Positions 43,420 through 52,875 of a stretch of 64,000 bases of DNA are shown one piece after another (the first letter of the stretch is position 1; every line of letters begins with the position of its first letter). Source of the DNA: Aurantibacter crassamenti (GTDB lineage Bacteria; Bacteroidota; Bacteroidia; Flavobacteriales; Flavobacteriaceae); contig NZ_JAFBGM010000001.1 of the NCBI RefSeq assembly GCF_016811105.1, positions 1,554,126 to 1,618,125 on the forward strand, in the 5' to 3' direction. Made by a program: the position numbers and the translations under genes. The notes under the pieces were generated by a model. It was given only the letters and a program-made list of their open reading frames with translations, ran no database searches and was not told where the DNA came from.

Positions 43420-45576
43420 TTATAGACTAAAGGCTATGTATTGATCACTTGATTTTGTGCCACCTTTGCCACCGCCACAAGCAATAACTACATACTGTTT
43501 GTCGTCTACACTGTATATGCTGGGTGTTGCATAGCCAGCTGCTGGCAATTTATATTTCCATATTTCTTCACCAGTATTTTTATCGAAGGCCCTAATATAT
43601 TCGTCAATAGTTGATGCTATAAATATCAATCCGCCTGCAGTTACCACGGGACCTCCGTAATTGGCAGTTCCTGTTTTTGGAATTCCTCTTTGGGTAAGTT
43701 CTTCGTACTCACCTAAAGGTACTTGCCATTCCAGCGTCCCCTTGTTTAAATCAATAGCAGTTAATGTACCCCATGGAGGTTTAATTGCTGGATAACCTTC
43801 TGGGTCATAAAATCGATTGTACCCTGTATGGTTATATTTTGAAATTCTTTCGTTGGCTTCTTTTCCGAATTCATGTATATCTGTTGCTGTATTTTTAAGT
43901 CCGAATATGTAATTAACAACTGCTGTTTTTTCTGCTTCTGATATGTGTTTGAAACCAGGCATAAAACCACGACCGTTATTAATTATTTCTAAGGCGTCAT
44001 TTGTTGTAACTCTTTCTTCGATTCCTTTTAGCGATGGATACGTGCCTGAAGCATCACCCTCCATATTTTTGCCATGACAATTAATACATCTAGATTGATA
44101 AACAAATGCACCCGGATTGTCAACTTCCTCTGTTTTGGTAGTTTCTTTTTCCTCCATGGTAATAATGCAAGGAATTTCTTTTGCATTGATAAATAAAAGT
44201 CCAGTTTCAGGATCAAAAGCAGCACCGCCCCAGCCTCCACCGCCATCAAAACCAGGAAAGACAACAGTGCCTCGTTCACTAGGTGGAATAAATGGTTCGC
44301 CAGTGCGCAAAGTTGCCAACCGTTTGGCTACCGAATCGTGTGATGCCTGAGATATATTTGTGACATCAGCCATTGTGAAATGTTGACGCGTAAATGGAGG
44401 TGGACTAATTGGAAATGGTTGTGTTAATGAAGTAAGTTCTCCTTTCAAATCAGATGGCTGTACTTTTCTTTCTTCCACCGGAAATAAAGGTTCGCCAGTC
44501 ACCCTATCGAGTAAAAATATAAAGCCTGATTTGGTGTGCTGCGCAACGGCATCTATTTTCTTCCCATCGTGTTCTATTGTTATCAATGCCGGAGGTGCAG
44601 GAACATCTCGATCTATTACATCATGATGTACGGTTTGAAAATGCCAAATTCGTTTTCCTGTAGAGGCATCTAGTGCCAGAATACAATTCGCAAAAAGGTT
44701 ATCGCCTAAACGGTTGCCACCCCAAAAATCGAATGAAGCAGATCCGGTAGGAACGTAAACAATTCCACGTTTTTCGTCTAAGCTCATTCCAGACCAAGCA
44801 TTAGCTCCTCCAACGTTTTTATAAGCATCTTTGGGCCAAGTGTCGTAACCAACTTCTCCGGGTTGCGGAATTGTATTGAATGTCCATTCCAGTTTACCTG
44901 TATTTACATTAAAAGCTTGTATGCTGCCTGGGGCAGCATCCGCATTTTCGGAAACGCGAGTGCCGAAGATGATTTTATCTTGATATATAGTGCCTGGAGA
45001 AGTGGAAACTACGAAACGTTCTTTTGCATCCTCGCCCAAACCGGCTTTAAGTGATGTTTTGCCATTAGTACCAAAACGCTTTACAAGTTGACCAGTTTTT
45101 GCATCTAAACAGAACAAATTAGAACCAGCTGTAAAAAAGATACGGCCTTCTTTTCCTTCTTTATAATACGTTACCCCGCGATTAAAATTCATACCAAAAT
45201 TTATTTCGGTATTTGGGTTATGCATCCATAGTTGTTTGCCTGTGGTAGCATTAACTGCGAATATTTTTAGTTTGGGTGAACTACCATATAATATACCATC
45301 AACGATTATAGGGTTGCATTGCATCTGCGACTTACCCTCAGCTGAAGCATCACCTGTTGAATATTCCCAAGCTACCTTTAATTGGTCAATATTTTCTCTT
45401 GTGATTTGGTTTATTGGGGAGTATTGTGCACTACTATTTCCGCCCAAATAAACAGGCCAATCATTACCAGCTTCTTTTAAAGTAGAAGACTCTGTTGTGC
45501 AATTGGTGAAAATGAAAAGCGTAATAATAATAAAATTCCATTTGCTTATTCGAGACAAAAATGGAGTAGCAATCAT
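43420..45576 (-). CDS. PQQ-dependent dehydrogenase with cytochrome c domain, lipoprotein
   Basis: Periplasmic quinoprotein of 718 residues. A lipobox-like IFTNCTTES ends the signal peptide. Beta-propeller repeats of the PQQ alcohol/glucose dehydrogenase type follow (NDWPVYLGGNSSAQYSPINQ; WAPGGAN-like WSGMSLDEKRGIVYVPTG). A class I cytochrome c domain with CINCH near residue 495 and a GFMPGF Met ligand is inserted before the last blades. Such enzymes oxidise sugars or alcohols and pass electrons to the respiratory chain. PQQ synthesis genes are not in the window, so the cofactor may come from outside. Confidence 0.92.
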   Translation of the reverse strand: MIATPFLSRISKWNFIIITLFIFTNCTTESSTLKEAGNDWPVYLGGNSSAQYSPINQITRENIDQLKVAWEYSTGDASAEGKSQMQCNPIIVDGILYGSSPKLKIFAVNATTGKQLWMHNPNTEINFGMNFNRGVTYYKEGKEGRIFFTAGSNLFCLDAKTGQLVKRFGTNGKTSLKAGLGEDAKERFVVSTSPGTIYQDKIIFGTRVSENADAAPGSIQAFNVNTGKLEWTFNTIPQPGEVGYDTWPKDAYKNVGGANAWSGMSLDEKRGIVYVPTGSASFDFWGGNRLGDNLFANCILALDASTGKRIWHFQTVHHDVIDRDVPAPPALITIEHDGKKIDAVAQHTKSGFIFLLDRVTGEPLFPVEERKVQPSDLKGELTSLTQPFPISPPPFTRQHFTMADVTNISQASHDSVAKRLATLRTGEPFIPPSERGTVVFPGFDGGGGWGGAAFDPETGLLFINAKEIPCIITMEEKETTKTEEVDNPGAFVYQSRCINCHGKNMEGDASGTYPSLKGIEERVTTNDALEIINNGRGFMPGFKHISEAEKTAVVNYIFGLKNTATDIHEFGKEANERISKYNHTGYNRFYDPEGYPAIKPPWGTLTAIDLNKGTLEWQVPLGEYEELTQRGIPKTGTANYGGPVVTAGGLIFIASTIDEYIRAFDKNTGEEIWKYKLPAAGYATPSIYSVDDKQYVVIACGGGKGGTKSSDQYIAFSL

Positions 45577-45648
45577 AAACTGGTGTATCTCGAAGTTAGC
45601 TTTTTAAAAGTTCTGATTTTCAGTTTGAAAACTAAATATAATAAACAA

Positions 45649-45698
45649 TTTAGGCATCTTTAAATTTTAAATCAGTTTAAAATTTAAAGATGCCTAAA
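45649..45698. terminator. 23-bp perfect inverted repeat (probable bidirectional terminator)
   Basis: Left arm 45649-45671 (TTTAGGCATCTTTAAATTTT plus AAA) and right arm 45676-45698 pair at all 23 positions around the four-base loop TCAG. It lies 53 bp beyond the stop codon of the isomerase-like gene and 72 bp before the PQQ dehydrogenase start. The stem is far longer than an ordinary terminator, lacks a clean T tract, and its right arm contains one block of the element shared with the TonB receptor promoter. Confidence 0.7.
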
Positions 45699-45730
45699 TA
45701 AGAAAGGTTTATTTGTACTATTCTGTTACC
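45686..45730 (-). promoter_or_regulatory. Two-block upstream element, copy B (before the PQQ dehydrogenase)
   Basis: AAAGATGCCTAAA (45686-45698) and TTCTGTTACC (45721-45730), again 22 bp apart, copy the element at 43269-43313. The first block is also part of the long inverted repeat, so a transcript starting here would carry the hairpin in its leader. Confidence 0.45.
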
Positions 45731-45751
45731 AGAATTATAAATGCATTCGGT

Positions 45752-46684
45752 TTACCTAAAACCATATTTTTTCAAACCTTCATGGCTTATTTTAATAGCT
45801 TCCAAAGGTTTCATTTCATCAAAAGTTTTATCTTGTTCAACCATGTAATATTCCATTCCTGATAATTCTTTTTTAGCAAGAATCTCAGCGAAGTCGATGT
45901 TGCCGTTACCAACGGGGGCAAATCTACCTTGGTCATCCATATCTTTTACATGCCACATTTTAAAACGACCTGGGTATTTTTCAAAATATGCAATGGGGTC
46001 TGCATCTGCTGTAACAACCCAAAATAAATCCATTTGAAAGTCAACAAATTCCGGATTACAATTATCTAATAAATAGTCAATGATAACTACACCGTCATCA
46101 TTCTTTTTAAATTCGAAATCATGATTATGATACAATAATTTTAATCCAGCAGCATTTGCCTTTTCACCTAAAGTGTTTAATACTTTTACAAAATCTTCGA
46201 TAGTTCCATTTAAGCTTCTACCCTTACCTCCTCGGTCGTGTGCATACATTCCCATCGGCGGAATCGGAACTACAAAATACTCAAAACCTGCTGCTTTAAC
46301 ATCTGCCATCATGGCGTCAGCATTCTCAAGAGTAACTGAAGATTGATGACTACTCACCGGAGTTAAATCTAGATCGTCTAATAATGATTTGAATTCAGCT
46401 GGAGCCAAACCATAAAATTTACCATCAGCATAACCAGCAGCTTCAATATTTTTATAGCCTGCATCTGCAACCGCTTGAAGTGTGGTTTTAGCATCAGTGC
46501 CCATGTCATCTCTAACTGTATATAGCGCTAAGCCTCCGAAATTGGAAGTAGCTTTCTCAGTAACGGCGGTTGAATCTTCTGTAACAGCTTCTTTTTTTGC
46601 TTTGTCTTTACAGGAAACAAATGCCACAAGAAAAAAGGCGATGATTAAATGCTTTTGTAATAAATTTATTTTTAATTCTTTCAT
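45752..46684 (-). CDS. Sugar phosphate isomerase/epimerase-like TIM-barrel lipoprotein
   Basis: Exported TIM-barrel protein of 310 residues. The signal peptide ends in a lipobox (FVSCKDK). The barrel shows GGLALYTVRDDMG, ADAGYKNIEAAGYADG, LLYHNHDFEF with a possible metal His, VDFQMDLFWVVTA and FKMWHVKDMDDQG, all typical of the xylose-isomerase-like/AP2 family. Secreted versions are common in Bacteroidetes sugar loci and their reaction is rarely known. The gene lies between the GH28 gene (72 bp upstream) and the PQQ dehydrogenase. Confidence 0.87.
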   Translation of the reverse strand: MKELKINLLQKHLIIAFFLVAFVSCKDKAKKEAVTEDSTAVTEKATSNFGGLALYTVRDDMGTDAKTTLQAVADAGYKNIEAAGYADGKFYGLAPAEFKSLLDDLDLTPVSSHQSSVTLENADAMMADVKAAGFEYFVVPIPPMGMYAHDRGGKGRSLNGTIEDFVKVLNTLGEKANAAGLKLLYHNHDFEFKKNDDGVVIIDYLLDNCNPEFVDFQMDLFWVVTADADPIAYFEKYPGRFKMWHVKDMDDQGRFAPVGNGNIDFAEILAKKELSGMEYYMVEQDKTFDEMKPLEAIKISHEGLKKYGFR

Positions 46685-46756
46685 TAGTAGTGTCTTATAA
46701 GTTTTTGTTCTGCGAATTTATCTGTTTCATTTTTATTAATTCCAAAATTTGAAAAA

Positions 46757-48193
46757 TTAATCAATTTTAGATTTCATTACCACTCCATTAATTGTTGTGT
46801 TTATAAAGTTTAGGTTTTTTACGTTTTCTAAGGCATAAGTAGAATCTACTTTTTTGATAGTTACATCTTTAAAAGTGATATTTTGAATTGGTTTTTCAGC
46901 ATAACCTTTTGCTAAAATTCCATATTGACCACCATTTTCAACCTGTATATTTTCTAAATTGATATTGTCAACTTCTGGCATAAAACTACCTTCTTGAGTA
47001 CCATAGATACCATAAAATAAATTGATTCTAAGCACGGCTTCTTTCACTTGACCTACTTTTATATTTCTGACATAAACATCTTTTACAAAACCCCCTCTTT
47101 TGGTATTGGTTTTAATTCGAATAGCACGGTCTAAATTAGGGCTATCCATAACACAATTTTCAACAAAAACATTTCGTACACCAGCTGATATTTCACTACC
47201 CATAACTACTCCGCCATGGCCATCAATCATTTTGCAATTTTGTACTACTATGTTTTCACTTACAATACCTACGCGTCTACCATCTTCATTTCTTCCCGAT
47301 TTAATAGCAATACAATCGTCACCAGTATTAAAAGTGCAGTTTTTAATAACTACATTTTTCGAGTATTCAGGGTCACAACCGTCATTATTAGGGCCGTGAC
47401 TTTCAACTGTTACACCGTCTACAGTTACGTTAGTAGATTTTAAAGGATGAATTACCCAAAATGGGGCGTTAATAATTTTTACTCCTTTAATTAGAACGTT
47501 CTCACATTCAAAAGGCTGAATAAAAGTAGGTCTTAAAAATTCGCCTTTGCCAAAAATTCGCTCTTCAACTGGAACCCCTTTTTCAGACATGCCTGCTTTT
47601 AGTTTTTCAAGGGAAGTATGTTGCTTAGGGTCACCTTCTTTCCAACCATATGAATCTTTACCACACCAAGGCCACCAGTTCTCGTTACTACCTTGGCCAT
47701 TTAAAATACCGTCGCCAGTTATAGCAACATTTTTCTTTTTATAGGCATAAACTAGTGGTGAAAAGTTCATTAATTCAGTGCCTTCATAAGATGTATGAAC
47801 AATAGGGAAGTCGTCTAAATTTGTGCTGAATAGAATTTCTGAATTCGCTTGAAGATGTAAGTTTACATTGTCTTCTAAATGTATTGGCCCAGTTAAGAAT
47901 TTTCCGGCTGGCACAATTACTTTTCCGCCGCCATCTTCATTACATTTTTTAATTGCTTTTGCAAAAGCTTCTGTGTTTAAAGTAGTGCTGTCAGCAATTG
48001 CTCCAAAATCTAGAATATTATATGTTTTATCAGGAAAGGCTGGTGGAACGACACTTGCTAGTATCGAGTCCATTTTATCCCATGGATTACTTTTTTCTGA
48101 AGTAGTTTTTTCTTTGCATCCTATAAAAAACATCGAACTACATAAAAATAGCAATACTAATGTTTTTAGGTTGTAATATTTTTTAATTGTCAT
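46757..48193 (-). CDS. GH28 polygalacturonase-like glycoside hydrolase, lipoprotein
   Basis: Right-handed beta-helix hydrolase of family 28, about 478 residues from the preferred ATG at 48193 (MTIKKYYNLKT, lipobox FFIGCKEK); a longer start at 48220 is less likely. The four GH28 motifs are intact: a NND-type block in GPNNDGCDPEYS, NTGDDCIAIKSG with the paired aspartates, GHGGVVMGSE, and RIKTNTKRGG. These enzymes cleave galacturonan or rhamnogalacturonan linkages, and exo forms are common in Bacteroidetes. Its partners (GH43-like and GH106-like) point to a rhamnose- and uronate-rich polymer such as rhamnogalacturonan. Confidence 0.93.
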   Translation of the reverse strand: MTIKKYYNLKTLVLLFLCSSMFFIGCKEKTTSEKSNPWDKMDSILASVVPPAFPDKTYNILDFGAIADSTTLNTEAFAKAIKKCNEDGGGKVIVPAGKFLTGPIHLEDNVNLHLQANSEILFSTNLDDFPIVHTSYEGTELMNFSPLVYAYKKKNVAITGDGILNGQGSNENWWPWCGKDSYGWKEGDPKQHTSLEKLKAGMSEKGVPVEERIFGKGEFLRPTFIQPFECENVLIKGVKIINAPFWVIHPLKSTNVTVDGVTVESHGPNNDGCDPEYSKNVVIKNCTFNTGDDCIAIKSGRNEDGRRVGIVSENIVVQNCKMIDGHGGVVMGSEISAGVRNVFVENCVMDSPNLDRAIRIKTNTKRGGFVKDVYVRNIKVGQVKEAVLRINLFYGIYGTQEGSFMPEVDNINLENIQVENGGQYGILAKGYAEKPIQNITFKDVTIKKVDSTYALENVKNLNFINTTINGVVMKSKID

Positions 48194-48329
48194 GATATTT
48201 TCTCTTAATGTGATGGTCAATTTTACTTTTATGATATATAGTTTTTGTGTTTTTAAATCAATTTCTATTGTGGTTCAACAGTATAATTTTTCAAATTCAA
48301 ACGGAGACTAAAAAAAATTAATTTGTTGT

Positions 48330-50126
48330 TTAATTCTTTTTTAGCGCTTTAAGCTGATTTCTTGTAATCTTAAAAATAGTGCCGTGTCTTGTTCCTTCAG
48401 GAAATTTAATTTCATCAGAAATATCTTCCCAGGTTTTTAAATCACTAGAGCTTACTGCTCCGTATTTATGGTTTTTGTATTTGTCAAAATATACTATCCA
48501 GTTTCCGTTGATGTTCATTGCTGAAGGACCTTCTGCCCAATAATCACCAGTAATAGGTTCACTTGGTTTGCTATAAGGTCCTTCAAGATTTTTGCTCATA
48601 GCTACCTTTATGTTTTTTTGAGTAGGTTCAACAGTTTCATCTTTTAAGAACATTACATAAGTGTCGTCTACCTTTTTAATTGTTGCATCAATTACGTTAA
48701 AGCCATGTTCGTATAATAATTTTGTGTCTGAGAAATTTTCGAAATCAGCAGTGGTAGTATAATACATTCGATGGTTATACTTATTTTCTTTTGCGCTTTT
48801 TGGTTCAGGAAATCGACCTTCAATAGTACTTGCCCAATAAATCATATACCTATTACTAGTCTTATCATAATTAATTTCTGGTGCCCAAGTGTTTTTAGTG
48901 CCAGGCTCGTGTGCCATTACAGGTATAAATTTTTGTTCAGACCAACTGATTAAATCTTTTGATGTGGCATAGCCAATTCCTTTGTCTGTCCAACTAACCG
49001 TCCATACCATATGAAAATTTCCATCACCACCATTAATTATGCATGGGTCTCGCATTAAGTTGTCTTTACCTACTTTAGGTGTTAAAAAAGAGGCGTCATT
49101 TTTAAGTGATTGCCATTTGTATCCGTCTTCACTATAGGCCAAGTGAAGACCGTCTTCGCCATTTCCTTTGAAATAAGAAAATGCATAAACAGTGTCGTTC
49201 TTAATATAATTTTTTTCTAAAAACCATTTTTCAAGACTCTTCGGCCAATCTGTATTTGTGCCGGAATTACCAAGACCAAAGCCATGACCACCATTTTCGT
49301 AAATATGCATTTCTACGGGAATATTATTTTGTTTTAGTGCAGTGTAATACTCAATGCTATTTTCTACGGGTACAGCTTTATCATCTGTTGCATGAACTAG
49401 AAAAGCAGGTGGTGTTTCAGTTGTAATTTGACTTGCATTGGAATACCATGAAATCAATTCTGCGGAAGGATTTTCGCCAATTAAATTTTTCCTTGAACCT
49501 TGATGTGTTGTACCATTTTTCATTGATACTACCGGATATATTAAAACCGAAAAATCAGGCCGTGCACTAAGATTGTCTTCCTGAGTATATACTTTGTCAT
49601 TATAATGGGTTGATAGGGTAGAAGCTAAATGACCGCCAGCTGAAAATCCTAAAATTCCAATTTTATCGGTATTTATATTCCATTTTTTTGCGTTGCGTCG
49701 TACTAATCGAATGGCTTCTTGTGCGTCTTGTAAAGGGCCTTTAGATTTATCTTTCATTGTTTGGTTAGTAGGCATTCTGTACTTTAAAACAAAAGCTGAA
49801 ATGCCTAATTTGTTTAACCATTGGGCTACTTTGTAACCTTCTTTTTTAATTGCTAAATGTGAATAGCCTCCACCGGGACAAATAATTACCGCAGTTCCAT
49901 TTGCTATTTCAGCGTTTGCTAAAAATGGAGTAATGGTTGGGTTAGAAACTTTGCCTATTCCACGAATATCGCCTAATGCATCATGGGTATATGATTCAAT
50001 ATACTCCTTGTTTTCTATAGCATCAGGTGCACCATTTGGCCACAAAGAAATAACCGAGTTTTGTGAAAGTCCTACAAATGAAATTAGTAACAATAAAGTG
50101 GTACATGTCAATTTCATAATTCTCAT
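48330..50126 (-). CDS. Fusion of alpha/beta-hydrolase esterase and GH43-like beta-propeller
   Basis: Exported two-domain protein of 598 residues. After a signal peptide (LLLLISFVGLSQ), residues about 25-290 form an alpha/beta-hydrolase: oxyanion CPGGGYSHL, nucleophile Ser in GFSAGGHLAS, Asp in HATDDKAVP and His in GGHGFGLG. Residues about 295-598 form a five-bladed propeller resembling GH43 and related families: RDPCIINGGDGNFHMVWT, NTWAPEINYD, and DATIKKVDDTYVMFLKDE. The esterase half is like carbohydrate deacetylases. The fusion suggests removal of an acyl group and a side-chain sugar from the same site. It is 1 bp from the GH106-like gene. Confidence 0.88.
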   Translation of the reverse strand: MRIMKLTCTTLLLLISFVGLSQNSVISLWPNGAPDAIENKEYIESYTHDALGDIRGIGKVSNPTITPFLANAEIANGTAVIICPGGGYSHLAIKKEGYKVAQWLNKLGISAFVLKYRMPTNQTMKDKSKGPLQDAQEAIRLVRRNAKKWNINTDKIGILGFSAGGHLASTLSTHYNDKVYTQEDNLSARPDFSVLIYPVVSMKNGTTHQGSRKNLIGENPSAELISWYSNASQITTETPPAFLVHATDDKAVPVENSIEYYTALKQNNIPVEMHIYENGGHGFGLGNSGTNTDWPKSLEKWFLEKNYIKNDTVYAFSYFKGNGEDGLHLAYSEDGYKWQSLKNDASFLTPKVGKDNLMRDPCIINGGDGNFHMVWTVSWTDKGIGYATSKDLISWSEQKFIPVMAHEPGTKNTWAPEINYDKTSNRYMIYWASTIEGRFPEPKSAKENKYNHRMYYTTTADFENFSDTKLLYEHGFNVIDATIKKVDDTYVMFLKDETVEPTQKNIKVAMSKNLEGPYSKPSEPITGDYWAEGPSAMNINGNWIVYFDKYKNHKYGAVSSSDLKTWEDISDEIKFPEGTRHGTIFKITRNQLKALKKN

Positions 50127-50127
50127 A

Positions 50128-52875
50128 CTAGTTTTCTTTTTGTGTTTTTAAAGGAATTAAAGATACATCATTCAAAAGACCAGAAGGAGTAGGTTTCCAA
50201 AGCGTGGCGTCAAATTTTTCATAATCTTTATTCACCATGTTTATTTCATGAAATATTTTCCACTCTTCACCGCGCATTTCTTTTGCTCTAATACGGTTGG
50301 CTGGCAAGTTGGTCACTTCAATACGTATGTTGTTTTGACCCTTCTTTAAATTATCGATTTGAATTTCAAAAGGATTTGCCCAAACAGTGCCAATATATTT
50401 TTCATTTACCCACACTTTAGCACTTTCCCTTACATCGCCTAATTTCAATTTCCAATTTTGAATAGTTTCATCTGGATTTGTAAACGTAGTTTCATATTGC
50501 GCAGTACCAGAAAATGCTGCTTCTTTATTGCCAAATGAAGTCCAGGATTCTAAAGTTGTTAAAGTTTTAGGTTCAGGCAATTCTGGTCCACCTTCAAGAA
50601 AACGAAGTTGCCAATCGCCTTTTATAGGATGTTTTATTTCTGATTCTACAAAATATTGCCATTTTGGTGCGTCTGAAGTTTTTTCTGTTTTTAGAAATAG
50701 AGAGCCTCCTGATGGTATAGAAAGTTGTACTATGGTTGTATTGTTTTGAATATTCGAATTTGCCTTGCCAATTTTTAAGGATAATGGGTCGTATAACAAT
50801 ACATTTTCTGAATTAAATTGAAATGGAAAATTTCCGTTAATAGTTTTAGAAGTATGATTAACCAAAAAGTATAATTTTTCACCGTCAATAGTTCTTCGAA
50901 TATATTTTAGGCCAGAATCTACAATGCTTTCTGGGAATATGTTGGCAGCAGCCAAAGTGTTGTTAATAGATTTTTCGACTTTTACTAGCGATTTATTTTC
51001 CGAAATCAAATTTGCTAAAACTTTGTTTTTTTCTTGTAAATCACCATAACCCGGAACTGTTTCTGGTAATCCTTCAAAAATAATATTCGCCCCTTGTTTT
51101 TTAAGTTCAATTAATTTTGTCAAGGTTGCCAATGGCATATTATCTGTATCTGGCACAATAAGGCTTTTATAATTTCCGCCTGATGTCTTTAAAAGAGAAT
51201 TTTCGAAACTAAGTTGCGTTACAAATCGGTCAGAAATAAAATCTGTACCGTAACCTTCTTTAGCAAGGTTTGTAGCAAGATTGTAAAATGGGGTGTTATG
51301 TAGCCATTCATCTAATGAATGAATTTTGAATTGAAAGAAAAGGTTGCCATTGTGCAAATTATCCCATTCATCATAAATTGGCCAATACAATAAAACATCA
51401 TTGTCTGGTGCACCAGTTTGCAACAATTTTTGGCAATTTTCAAGATATGAAAATAGGGCAGATGCATTTTTCCAAATTGTATTGTTTTTATTGAAGTTTA
51501 CAGATGCATAAAATTTCCATCCAGGCCATGCTGCTCGCTCTGGAGAATATGTTGATCCATGTAGAAAAATATGATTAACACCACTAAGAAGTAAATCTTC
51601 TGCTTCTGGTTTGCATTGCGATAATGCGCTTTTGAAATGATCACGAAGCCAAGTAAATGTCTCTGAAGAAACTAAAGGTTTGCCCGAAATATGAGCAGCA
51701 GATGAAGAAAATTTTAGCATAACCGGGTCAGCATCACCTTCTCTAATATCTTCTTTTTCTCTTCTAAAACCCGCAATGTCATACGGCATAGATCCAAAGG
51801 TTTCACATTCTGGAATATCCGCAGCAGCGTAATAATCTATAAGGTTTCCTGGTGAACCGTGCGCTTGTAGTCTAGATTTTAAACCGCGTTTGTTTGCCCA
51901 AGCTGTCCACGGTTCATCAAATTCTGTTAAAAGTAAATCAGAAATGGTTTCTCTATAATCGCTTTTAATTCTGTTTGATAAATCTGTGTCCGATTTAGAA
52001 AATAATTTCTGAAAATGTGGTTTTAAATTATAACCTCTATTTTTTAAAAAATGTTCAAAAAAATTAGGAGTAAAATCAGTGTGATACACTTCGTAACTAT
52101 CATTGAATATTGCTCTTAGTCCGTTACCATTTTTTGATAGAGCTTTATCAAAACAAGACAAATATTGCTCTAGAGCAGTTTTTGAATAATGGTCTACCGT
52201 GTAACCTTGTCCACCAGGAGCAGCTCGTTTAACTTTCTGTCCCGTTTTTCCAGTAAAAATTTTATACAAGGTATAATCCGTTTTCTTAGCTTTCCAATTT
52301 AAGCTGTTGTCTTTAAGATTAGAAGTTAAATCTAAATAGCTACCATCTTTACCATAGGCAATTACATAATTTAATTTTGCGCTAAGCGTATCTTTTGGAT
52401 TTGAGGGAATTATTTTTTCGGAAAAACGCGCCCCTTTTTTAACTACTATACTATCAACAATTATACGTGTCGCGGCATTCTCAATGGTAACCTGTGGTCC
52501 GCCGTAAGGCCATCCAGTACCTAAAGTCATATCTACCTGTAAGCCTAGGCTATCCGCGGTTGCTATGGTGTAATCTAGCATTTCAAGCCATTGTGGCGAT
52601 AGAAATTTCAAATAATTATCTTCTTCTCCTTTTACCCCGTAAATTGGTGCAATTTCAACACCACCTAAGCCCGCGTTTTGAATTGCAATAAGATTTTGTT
52701 TGATACCTTCTTTATCTACCGCATTACCCATCCACCACCAACGCGTCCATGGTTTTGCCGTATTTGAGCCAGAAATTTCATTAAAAAATGAGTTTTGACC
52801 TTGAGATTGAAAAACAATAAGGAATGTGATTATAGGTAGAATGAATTTAAGAATGTTGGTTTTTATAAAAAGCAT
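50128..52875 (-). CDS. GH106-like alpha-L-rhamnosidase
   Basis: Exported enzyme of 915 residues with a signal peptide (ILPIITFLIVFQSQGQ). The GH106-type catalytic barrel begins with PWTRWWWMGNAVDKEGI, GLGGVEIAPIYGVKG and VDMTLGTGWPYGGP, very typical of the family. The C-terminal beta-sandwich (WKLKLGDVRESAKVWVNEKY, GTVWANPFEI) is the usual galactose-binding-like end. These enzymes release L-rhamnose from rhamnogalacturonan side chains, RG-II or ulvan-like polymers. It is divergent from the rhamnose catabolic operon, which would use the product. Confidence 0.9.
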   Translation of the reverse strand: MLFIKTNILKFILPIITFLIVFQSQGQNSFFNEISGSNTAKPWTRWWWMGNAVDKEGIKQNLIAIQNAGLGGVEIAPIYGVKGEEDNYLKFLSPQWLEMLDYTIATADSLGLQVDMTLGTGWPYGGPQVTIENAATRIIVDSIVVKKGARFSEKIIPSNPKDTLSAKLNYVIAYGKDGSYLDLTSNLKDNSLNWKAKKTDYTLYKIFTGKTGQKVKRAAPGGQGYTVDHYSKTALEQYLSCFDKALSKNGNGLRAIFNDSYEVYHTDFTPNFFEHFLKNRGYNLKPHFQKLFSKSDTDLSNRIKSDYRETISDLLLTEFDEPWTAWANKRGLKSRLQAHGSPGNLIDYYAAADIPECETFGSMPYDIAGFRREKEDIREGDADPVMLKFSSSAAHISGKPLVSSETFTWLRDHFKSALSQCKPEAEDLLLSGVNHIFLHGSTYSPERAAWPGWKFYASVNFNKNNTIWKNASALFSYLENCQKLLQTGAPDNDVLLYWPIYDEWDNLHNGNLFFQFKIHSLDEWLHNTPFYNLATNLAKEGYGTDFISDRFVTQLSFENSLLKTSGGNYKSLIVPDTDNMPLATLTKLIELKKQGANIIFEGLPETVPGYGDLQEKNKVLANLISENKSLVKVEKSINNTLAAANIFPESIVDSGLKYIRRTIDGEKLYFLVNHTSKTINGNFPFQFNSENVLLYDPLSLKIGKANSNIQNNTTIVQLSIPSGGSLFLKTEKTSDAPKWQYFVESEIKHPIKGDWQLRFLEGGPELPEPKTLTTLESWTSFGNKEAAFSGTAQYETTFTNPDETIQNWKLKLGDVRESAKVWVNEKYIGTVWANPFEIQIDNLKKGQNNIRIEVTNLPANRIRAKEMRGEEWKIFHEINMVNKDYEKFDATLWKPTPSGLLNDVSLIPLKTQKEN

